DNA of 64,000 bases from Gallionella sp. (GTDB taxonomy: Bacteria > Pseudomonadota > Gammaproteobacteria > Burkholderiales > Gallionellaceae): assembly GCA_030652475.1 (NCBI GenBank), contig JAUSAO010000105.1:26527-90526 (forward strand), read 5' to 3'. Both the position numbers and the translations under genes were made by a program. Positions 19,241 to 25,491 of the stretch are shown here, in pieces. Numbering within the stretch: position 1 is the stretch's first letter; each line of letters opens with the position of its first letter. A model generated the notes under the pieces. That model saw nothing but the letters and a program-made list of their open reading frames with translations. It did not search any database and was not told where the DNA came from.

Positions 19241-19539
19241 CACAACAAACTTATGCCGGTATCGAGCAGGATACCAACGCGGGCCTGACCCATCTTGGGC
19301 GCATAGTACGCGATGCCTGGGTATTCGACATTCTGCCCGAAACGGAAACCTGCGCAGGCTGGGATGCCGCGCGCATGCAGAATCTTTACGAACAAGTCTA
19401 TGCCGCGTGGGAACCTTATGCACACCTGCCCAGTCGTTTGCCGGAAGCGTTGCGCGAGCGGCATGCAAAATTCTATGCACTGGCTATCACGACTGCCCGC
19501 GACAGAGGCTGGGATGCAGAACTGGGCGAGGACGAATAA
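19237..19539 (+). CDS. Small protein of unknown function in the cbb operon
   Basis: 100 residues, acidic, no signal peptide or membrane segment, no recognised domain. It starts within the cbbO stop (ATGA), so translation is probably coupled and it is likely part of the RuBisCO activase operon. Text such as 'GRIVRDAWVFDILPETETCAGW' and 'LYEQVYAAWEPYAHLPSRLP' looks like real coding sequence with several Trp/Tyr. Function not recognised; a role with CbbQO or RuBisCO is inference from position only. Confidence 0.7.
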   Translation: MTQQTYAGIEQDTNAGLTHLGRIVRDAWVFDILPETETCAGWDAARMQNLYEQVYAAWEPYAHLPSRLPEALRERHAKFYALAITTARDRGWDAELGEDE

Positions 19540-19696
19540 ATATACTGAAGCAGCTTGACCGGGTTGGTCTGTGATTTCAGCGAAGCGGGCAAGCGCTACG
19601 GTGAATTGTTCCTGCTGACTGGTTGCCCATCCGGAAAAGTGCGATGCGCTAGCGACGCATCATCGCCGCCGAAATTTAAACCAAGGAGAAGTTTGC

Positions 19697-20242
19697 ATGA
19701 AAAAATCAGATGACAGCAAGAAAGCCGCCGGCAAGGGCGCACCAAAAATAATGGTCGGTATTCTCACCGGCAGCCCCAATGATTTGCCCACTGTGGTGAA
19801 GGTGCGCGATACCCTGAGCGATCTGGGTATTGCCAGCGAAATCGTGGTGGCCTCGGCGCATCGCACGCCGGATAAAGTGCTGGCTTATCTTGACCGTGCC
19901 CACAAGGAAGACGTGCAGGTGCTGATTGGTTGCGCTGGTGTGGCGGCCCATCTGGCAGGCGTGATTGCGGGACATACCCGCTTACCGGTTATCGGGTTGC
20001 CGCTTTCGGGCGGTGTCATGTCCGGCCTCGACGCGCTGCTCTCCACGGTGCAGATGCCGCCGGGGGTGCCTGTTGCTACGGTTGCGGTGGATGGTGCCAA
20101 GAACGCCGCCATGCTGGCTGCGCGCATATTGGCGCTGAAATTTCCGGAAATCAATGACGCTTTGGATAAGGCGGCGAAAAAGGAACGCGCACGCTACGAT
20201 CAGACTGCGGATGAAGCCTTGGCAAGGCTGACTGCGAAATAG
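19697..20242 (+). CDS. purE: PurE-family protein (phosphoribosylaminoimidazole carboxylase catalytic subunit-like)
   Basis: PurE converts N5-CAIR (or AIR) to CAIR in purine synthesis. 181 residues with '[10 protein letters not shown]', 'SAHRTP' at 53-58, and '[32 protein letters not shown]' as in PurE. The loop that is usually GAGGAAHLPG reads '[11 protein letters not shown]' here (78-88), a departure near the active site; His85 is kept. It is not followed by purK but, 10 bp on, by an aldolase-like gene. AAGGAG precedes the ATG. Either ordinary purE or a divergent paralogue with another task. Confidence 0.82.
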   Translation: MKKSDDSKKAAGKGAPKIMVGILTGSPNDLPTVVKVRDTLSDLGIASEIVVASAHRTPDKVLAYLDRAHKEDVQVLIGCAGVAAHLAGVIAGHTRLPVIGLPLSGGVMSGLDALLSTVQMPPGVPVATVAVDGAKNAAMLAARILALKFPEINDALDKAAKKERARYDQTADEALARLTAK

Positions 20243-20252
20243 CGCCTTTCAC

Positions 20253-21431
20253 ATGCCACTCGTTCATCTTTCCGACATGATTAACCATGCCTACCGCCAC
20301 AATTACGCAGTTGGTGCGTTTGGCGTGGCCAACCTGCATTTTCTGGAAGGCATCATGCAGGCTGCGGAAAATTGTCGCGCACCCGTGGTACTGAATCTGA
20401 TCGAATCACATTTCGAGAGCTATGATTTCGAACTTCTGATGCCGGCGGTCACGGCGGCGGCACGGCGTGCCGCCGTGCCGGTGGCAATCAATTTTGATCA
20501 TGGCAGCAGTCGCATGTCTGCCGAGCGGGCCATACGCGCGGGTTGCAACGGAGTGATGGTGGATACCTCGGCGCTCACGTTTTCAGAAAATATGTGGCAA
20601 ACACGCGACATCGTAACCATGGCCCATGCCTGTGGCATCACGGTTGAGGGCGAATTGGGCTATGTGCCAGGTGTCGAGGGAGAAAACGCCAAAAACCACC
20701 CGGGCGAGCTTGCTTATACTTCAGCTGCCGAAGCTGCGGGGTATGTCGAACGCACGGGGGTGGATTGCCTGGCGGTTTCGGTGGGCACCGTGCATGGCCG
20801 GATGAAAGGTACGCCAAAACTGGATTACAGCAGGTTGGCGAAAATCCGGGAGGCGACCGCTATACCGTTGGTGATACACGGTGGTACAGGGCTGTCAGAC
20901 GAGCAATTCCGACGGCTTATCGCCAACGGCGTGGCCAAGATTAATTACTACACTGCTCTTGCAGATGTGGCAGACCGCAGCATCAGGGAATACGTCGCAG
21001 CCAACCGCAAGGGTGGGCACAGTTCACTGCTGACGGGGGTGCGTGATGCGGTGCGTGAGGAAACCGAACGTTGTCTGGGTCTCTGGGGGTGCGGCGGGCG
21101 GGCAGCGGAAGTTTTGGCGCAATGCCGTCCCTGGCAGGAGGTGGAACAGATCACGCTCTATAACGTTCCGTCAACATTATCGGAAATCGAACTTGCCGCT
21201 ATCATGCGCGAAGGCAGGCAATTAATAGCGGCTATCCCCGGTGTGCGCAGCATCCGCACCAGTCAGACTATCCAGCCTGATGGCAAGTACCACCATGGTC
21301 TGTCAGTCACACTGGCCAGTCAAAGCGCGCTGGCGTCTTATCGCAATCACCCGGCACAATTGCGTTTTTCCCATAAGGTCTTACGGCCTGTCCTTACTGA
21401 CCCTATCACGCTGGATATGGAGGAGCGTTAA
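20253..21431 (+). CDS. Class II aldolase (fructose-bisphosphate aldolase family) fused to a C-terminal Dabb-like domain
   Basis: 392 residues. Residues 1-285 are a class II, metal-dependent aldolase barrel: 'INFDHGSS' (Asp82 catalytic, His83 metal), 'VEGELGYVPGVEGE', 'VGTVHGRMKGTPKLD' (His181 metal) and 'LVIHGGTGLSDEQF' (His209 metal). Residues about 298-390 resemble the stress-responsive alpha/beta-barrel (Dabb) fold: 'EQITLYNVPST', 'IPGVRSIRTSQTIQPDGKYHHGLSVTLASQSALASYRNHP' pattern, ending 'VLRPVLTDPITLDMEE'. Substrate may be fructose- or sedoheptulose-bisphosphate, fitting Calvin-cycle needs, or another ketose phosphate. The extra domain may mediate dimerisation. It forms a likely operon with the PurE homologue. 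Confidence 0.8.
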   Translation: MPLVHLSDMINHAYRHNYAVGAFGVANLHFLEGIMQAAENCRAPVVLNLIESHFESYDFELLMPAVTAAARRAAVPVAINFDHGSSRMSAERAIRAGCNGVMVDTSALTFSENMWQTRDIVTMAHACGITVEGELGYVPGVEGENAKNHPGELAYTSAAEAAGYVERTGVDCLAVSVGTVHGRMKGTPKLDYSRLAKIREATAIPLVIHGGTGLSDEQFRRLIANGVAKINYYTALADVADRSIREYVAANRKGGHSSLLTGVRDAVREETERCLGLWGCGGRAAEVLAQCRPWQEVEQITLYNVPSTLSEIELAAIMREGRQLIAAIPGVRSIRTSQTIQPDGKYHHGLSVTLASQSALASYRNHPAQLRFSHKVLRPVLTDPITLDMEER

Positions 21432-21603
21432 TATTTATAGTCGCATCAGGCGGTCTGCCAAGATCGGCAACAATTCACCCACTGAACAGGCCAAAATTAT
21501 TTTTAAGATGTTGCCCGACTTTCCCATCCACAGTTTCGGGTCTCGCTCATGCCTTGCTCGTATGGGGCATCGGCCAGTTCCGCAGCAGGGGGCTGAGTGT
21601 CTG

Positions 21604-21970
21604 CTAGACGCGGTGCGTATTCAGTGCCAGGCATAGCGAATTAATCATCGCTTCCTCGTCAGCCGGGATGACCAGCACCGGTTTGAAATCGCAACGTCCG
21701 ATCTTGATCGCACTGGCCTGATTAGCTGAGTTATTGAGCGAAAAACCCAAAAATTCCAGTTTTGAACAAATGTCAGCGCGTATCGAGGGGGCGTGCTCGC
21801 CGATACCGCCGGTAAACACCAGTGCATCCAATCCCCCTTCTTTGGCGGCGAGGCTGCCGATCACACCGCTCACCTGCCGACAGAAATAGTCCACTGCAAA
21901 ACGTGCGGCTGCACTGTGACTGCCAAGCAGTTCGCCCATGTCGCTGGATTCCCCGCCGGATACCTGCTCT
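21604..21970 (-). pseudogene. ackA: Acetate kinase remnant (C-terminal fragment)
   Basis: The minus-strand frame reads 'VSGGESSDMGELLGS', 'AAARFAVDYFCRQVSGVIGSLAA', 'GLDALVFTGGIGEHAPSIRADIC' and ends 'PADEEAMINSLCLALNT', clearly the last third of acetate kinase. Upstream of about 21970 the homology stops, so roughly 280 N-terminal residues are absent. Plus-strand text at 21980-22116 ends in an unassigned tail ('ELDRPIQVSTDEIVVARPHI') that may be the remnant of another gene. Not functional as acetate kinase. Confidence 0.82.
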
Positions 21971-22236
21971 GCACGCTCGGTGATCAGTTATTCGTAGAGC
22001 CTCAGCCGAACGCGCTGCCCGACAAGTTTGAACTCGATCGTCCGATTCAGGTGAGTACGGATGAGATCGTAGTCGCTCGTCCGCACATTGGGGTTTGGCT
22101 GGCATTACATCTCTAAGCAAAGGTACCAGGGTTAACGTGAAACTCGCGCAGCGACGAACCGTACCCCTCGCCCTTTGGGATAACCAGACACTTGTCAGCT
22201 CTTGTACCCTTTAGGGTGTGCTGGCTTAGTTCAGGC

Positions 22237-22351
22237 TAGGGAAGCGCTGATTTATTCGGTTTTGTCGTTCCCGCGTAGGCGGGAACCCAGTTAGATAAAG
22301 GCACTGGATCCCCGCTTTCGCGGGGATGACGAATAAATCAGCATCTCCCTA
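22237..22351. mobile_element. MITE-like element with terminal inverted repeats
   Basis: 115 bp bounded by 22-bp inverted ends, TAGGGA-N4-CTGATTTATTCG at both sides, differing only in the four middle bases. CTAG may be the target duplication. Inside are two hairpins, CGTTCCCGC-GTAG-GCGGGAAC and ATCCCCGC-TTTC-GCGGGGAT. No coding capacity. Confidence 0.75.
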
Positions 22352-22375
22352 GTAGTTCCATCAGAGGGGGAACGG

Positions 22376-22440
22376 GGGTGCACCCGCAAGGGGCAGGCCG
22401 TGGTTGTATAGCCGACAAGTCGGCAACAACCACGCTCAGG
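22376..22440. repeat. Second copy of the cbbO palindromic repeat
   Basis: Shares TGCACCCGCAAGGGG and the hairpin GTGGTTGT..GCCGA-CAAG-TCGGC..ACAACCAC with 17510-17570. Inner stem GCCGA/TCGGC here versus GCCGC/GCGGC in cbbO is a compensatory base-pair change. Confidence 0.75.
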
Positions 22441-22606
22441 GAACGGGCATGGCGGGTTTCATTATCAGGGGTGGTCACTTTTCCATGCCCGTTAGGTAGT
22501 AACAAAGCTAAAATAAGATCGACTCCGGCACCTTTGATTTTATTGTTTTCTGCACTAGACTCGGCAATATGCAGCATATTTACATCAGGTGCGGTATAAT
22601 TAAGCA

Positions 22607-22752
22607 GTTGATTTAATTTGTTTAATTGATTGCAGCCTCATTGGTGGCTTAGAAGTACGACCGTTGATTTGCAGGTCGTAGATGCTAAGCCTGCTCTGGG
22701 AGTCAGACATAGCAAGCAATCAGGCCATCCTTAGAGGTGGCCTTTTGTTTTT
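22607..22752 (+). ncRNA. Putative structured small RNA ending in a terminator
   Basis: A perfect -10 TATAAT (22595-22600) is followed by a segment with two stacked 7-bp helices: GGCTTAG (22646-22652) with CTAAGCC (22685-22691), and inside it TACGACC (22656-22662) with GGTCGTA (22674-22680), loop GTTGATTTGCA. About 30 nt later comes a strong terminator. No good -35 is seen and no ORF fits. It resembles neither a tRNA nor a known RNA I can name. Transcription is inferred. Confidence 0.5.
22722..22752 (+). terminator. Rho-independent terminator
   Basis: AGGCCA..CCT-TAG-AGG..TGGCCT stem with one bulged T, followed by TTTGTTTTTT. It ends the putative RNA above. Confidence 0.8.
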
Positions 22753-22917
22753 TCGAGCGGATCAGTCCCTGGCCGCCAGCGACGACGAATTCAAGAACGA
22801 GTCGGGCGCAAGACATGATCGCTGCCAAGCTGTTTTGGCAGTCCAGGAGTCCAGCGGGTGATCCCTTCAGCGAGGAGTGATCCCAGTGGGTTTCAACAAA
22901 TGTAAGGAGCAATACCA

Positions 22918-23454
22918 GTGACCAACGCACAACGCAAAGCACTCAGCCGCATGGCTGAAATAAATTCATCAAGTAACGACAGCAAGCCTGAACCAACGCT
23001 CAGCAGCGCGTTCTGCCCGCATGGGGCAGGCGCGCATTACCTTGCGACGGTGGAGACTGTCGGCAAGATCATCAATCTATTCGCCAAGGAAATCGAACCG
23101 CCCGTTTACACCTACACCATCACCACCATTCATTTTGAACAGGATCCCGGTACCGGAAAATGGATATGGTTCGATGGTAAGGAAAAGCTATCCCCGCGCA
23201 AAAACCAGGATGGCTGGCGTCTTGGCAGCAAGAAGTTATATGACACACGCGAAGGCGCAGAGGCCGAGCTTCAGCTCGTGATGGTCAAAAACGGTGACCG
23301 GGTGACCAAGGTGCATGACCTGCCGGACGATATGACTAAACTGAGAAAGATCCGTAGCGCCCATCATCCAGACCGCAATAACCCCGATTCCGACCATGAC
23401 CTCTATCAGGCTGTTATCGAGAAAATTGACAGGATGCGTGCGGTGAGTGTGTGA
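22918..23454 (+). CDS. Hypothetical protein with J-domain-like C-terminus
   Basis: 178 residues, GTG start with AAGGAG upstream; a later Met (MAEINSSSND) is possible. The C-terminal 'LRKIRSAHHPDRNNPDSDHDLYQAVIEKIDRM' contains the HPD tripeptide between helices, as in DnaJ J-domains, though shorter. The middle holds 'TYTITTIHFEQDPGTGKWIWFDG', a beta-rich region of unknown type. If the J-domain is real it would stimulate an Hsp70. No operon partner; the surrounding DNA is full of remnants, so this may be part of a decayed mobile region. Confidence 0.6.
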   Translation: MTNAQRKALSRMAEINSSSNDSKPEPTLSSAFCPHGAGAHYLATVETVGKIINLFAKEIEPPVYTYTITTIHFEQDPGTGKWIWFDGKEKLSPRKNQDGWRLGSKKLYDTREGAEAELQLVMVKNGDRVTKVHDLPDDMTKLRKIRSAHHPDRNNPDSDHDLYQAVIEKIDRMRAVSV

Positions 23455-23778
23455 ACCATGCTTTTTTGCAATAATTCTCGGTTGCTTGGGAGCATAGTCT
23501 GTCGAGCCAAACATTACGAACGGCAGCTTAATGATGAGAAACCAGTCATTGAAGATGCTCCTCGTGATTAGGCCGGTTTGTCTCGAATCCGGAACTAGAC
23601 GAAGTTCCGGTAACTGGCAGCCAAATTTTTGAGCGGAACATAAATTTTCGCTGCTCCAAAGCGGATGTTCGTCACAGGCGGCTTGCGAGACAAACCCGTC
23701 CGTGACGACTGGCAGCTTTCTGGCAGGCAATTCAGCCAGACCATCATAGCCAAACGATATGAAAATGTTCTGGATGAG
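23455..23778. other. Gene-free stretch with hairpin and inverted motif
   Basis: No convincing gene. It holds a perfect 8-bp hairpin CCGGAACT-AGACGA-AGTTCCGG (23589-23610), and GGTTTGTCTCG near 23575 recurs inverted as CGAGACAAACC near 23687. It may be the edge of a lost mobile element. Confidence 0.4.
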
Positions 23779-24297
23779 TTAGCTACCGCCCTTGCGGCAA
23801 TAACAATATACAAATTGCTGATCGGTTCCGAACGGGGTGTGATGTAACTTATTCTCATGCGTGACCAGCATGAAAGCATCACCAAATTCCGCGTGCAGGC
23901 TTTCTGGCTGGTAACGCATCACGGGTAGGCCACTGCATTTTTCCGGACCATCTGTAGCAAAGGTGGCAACAATCACATGACCACCCAGGCGGACTGCATG
24001 CATGACCCGCTCGACATAAGCATGGCGATCAGCCGGGTCGGTCAAAAAGTGGAACACTGCACGGTCATGCCAAATATCGAAGCAGTGTTCAGGAAATTCT
24101 GCACGGGTAATATCATCATCCATCAAAGCCACGTCGGCGGTCTCGATAGCAGTGTCGGTTCCGGCGGCAACCATGGCGAAGCCGATAGATACCTTGGACA
24201 ATGCCGGCGCGTCGTTAATGCCATCACCCACCATGTCGACCTGACCATGGCGGCGGATCAGCTCGGTCATGACCACCAGCGTGTCCTCGGGCAGCAT
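23779..24297 (-). pseudogene. Chimeric ORF: P-type ATPase fragment joined to a methyltransferase C-terminus
   Basis: The first about 60 residues ('VDMVGDGINDAPAL', 'GTDTAIETADVALMDDD') match the hinge region of the CadA-like ATPase encoded at 25488-27620. From 'ITRAEFPEHCFDIWHDRAVFHFL' on, the text is the C-terminal half of a small class I SAM methyltransferase ('GGHVIVATFATDGPEKCSGLPV', ending 'FGTDQQFVYCYCRK'). Both parents are incomplete: the ATPase lacks its catalytic Asp and membrane segments, the methyltransferase lacks its SAM-binding loop. Probably a recombination product of two broken genes. Confidence 0.8.
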
Positions 24298-24373
24298 GTC
24301 GACGGCACATAGCTTGATTGATGTTGAACTACGAAAAATGAATTACTCATGAACGCCAGAAAATTGATTGCCG

Positions 24374-25030
24374 TCACCGTGCGTGGTTTTCAGTAAGAGC
24401 CTCCTCGACCAACGTTTTCAACTGATCAAAACCAAAACTCGGCAGCGGCTTACCGTTGACGAAAAATTCTGGCGTCATGGTGACGTTCAGAGTCTTCGCA
24501 TCAGCAAGGTCTTGTGCTATCACATTGTCAATCTCGGGCGAGGTTATATCGAAGGCCATCTGCTCCATGTTCAAACCGATTGCACCGAGCAACCTCCATG
24601 CTTCCCCCACGTTGGCAGCGTGGTGCTGCGTCCAACTAGCTTGATTTTCCAGCAAAGCTTCGAGCGCTACCCAAAACTTACCCTGCCGACGTGCTGCTTC
24701 GAGCATGGCAACCACTTTGTCCGAACCGGTATGGAACGGGGCATAGCGCAGCACGATGCGAATCTTGTCCGGGTTGTCGGCCATCATCTGCTTGACCATC
24801 GGATAAAACTTCCGGCATGTTTCGCAGGCCGGATCAAGAAACTCAACGATGACGACAGGCGCATCGGTCTTGCCTATGGTTGGTGAGTGCATGCGAATCA
24901 GCGCAGCGCGATTGGTTTCGGCAAGAAGACTAGCTGTCTCTTCCTTCTGGCCTGTATAAAACAGGATGCCCGCGACGAACGCCAACAGCAGAGCAATCGC
25001 GGAAGCAGCGAAGATGATTTTCTGTTTCAT
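24374..25030 (-). CDS. DsbA-family thioredoxin-fold protein, membrane anchored
   Basis: 218 residues from ATG 25030, which overlaps the stop of the DsbB-like gene (ATGA); the longer ORF start is a shadow. N-terminal membrane anchor or signal ('IIFAASAIALLLAFVAGILFY'), then a DsbA/DsbG-like domain with the redox motif in 'FLDPACETCRKFYP' (CETC in place of CPxC) and the cis-Pro loop 'TMTPEFFVNG'. Periplasmic thiol oxidoreductase, probably paired with the preceding DsbB-like protein and cotranscribed with the metal ATPase. Confidence 0.85.
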   Translation of the reverse strand: MKQKIIFAASAIALLLAFVAGILFYTGQKEETASLLAETNRAALIRMHSPTIGKTDAPVVIVEFLDPACETCRKFYPMVKQMMADNPDKIRIVLRYAPFHTGSDKVVAMLEAARRQGKFWVALEALLENQASWTQHHAANVGEAWRLLGAIGLNMEQMAFDITSPEIDNVIAQDLADAKTLNVTMTPEFFVNGKPLPSFGFDQLKTLVEEALTENHAR

Positions 25031-25491
25031 TTGGAACCTTTGAAATGTGTTGTGAGGAGTAACGCTACAACAAGTGAGAACGAAAGTACGGACAAGAGCG
25101 GAATGGTCACGAAGCCGAACCATACCACCGTGACGTTGGAACACGGCACGCCCTGCTGGCAGGGTTTGATGCTATCAGGTATCCATCCGGCGATGAGCGC
25201 AAGGTGAAACAGCGCCAATCCCAAGCCCGCGAGTGCCAACGGCAAGGCATAGCGCACGACACGCGGATCGAATGGAAATAGTCCGGCAGCGAGCACAAGC
25301 GCCAGCGGGAACATGGTGATCCGCTGATACCAGCAAAGTACGCAGGGCGTGTAGCCCATCACTTCGCCAAGAAACAAAGCACCAAGTGTAGAAACAGTGG
25401 CGATCAGCCAGGCGCTGAAAATCAGTGACCATCCAATGGGGGCAGTGTTGGGCATGGCATCAATTCGTTCAGTGGCTCTTGTAAAATTCAT
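25027..25491 (-). CDS. DsbB/BdbC-family disulfide bond formation protein
   Basis: 154 residues, four membrane helices. Both periplasmic cysteine pairs of DsbB are present: 'TPCVLCWYQRI' and 'CQQGVPCSNVTVVWFG'. It would reoxidise the neighbouring DsbA-like protein and pass electrons to quinone. Start overlaps the cadA stop by ATGA and stop overlaps the dsbA-like start, so the three genes form one tightly coupled operon with metal export. Confidence 0.87.
   Translation of the reverse strand: MNFTRATERIDAMPNTAPIGWSLIFSAWLIATVSTLGALFLGEVMGYTPCVLCWYQRITMFPLALVLAAGLFPFDPRVVRYALPLALAGLGLALFHLALIAGWIPDSIKPCQQGVPCSNVTVVWFGFVTIPLLSVLSFSLVVALLLTTHFKGSK

Noticed and set aside
21980-22116. Plus-strand ORF tail with 'ELDRPIQVSTDEIVVARPHI'
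   Set aside because: It looks like coding text but has no recognisable family and no proper start; kept only as a possible remnant.
22646-22691. Possible tRNA
   Set aside because: The nested stems do not give a cloverleaf; no T-arm GTTCGAAT or CCA end is present.
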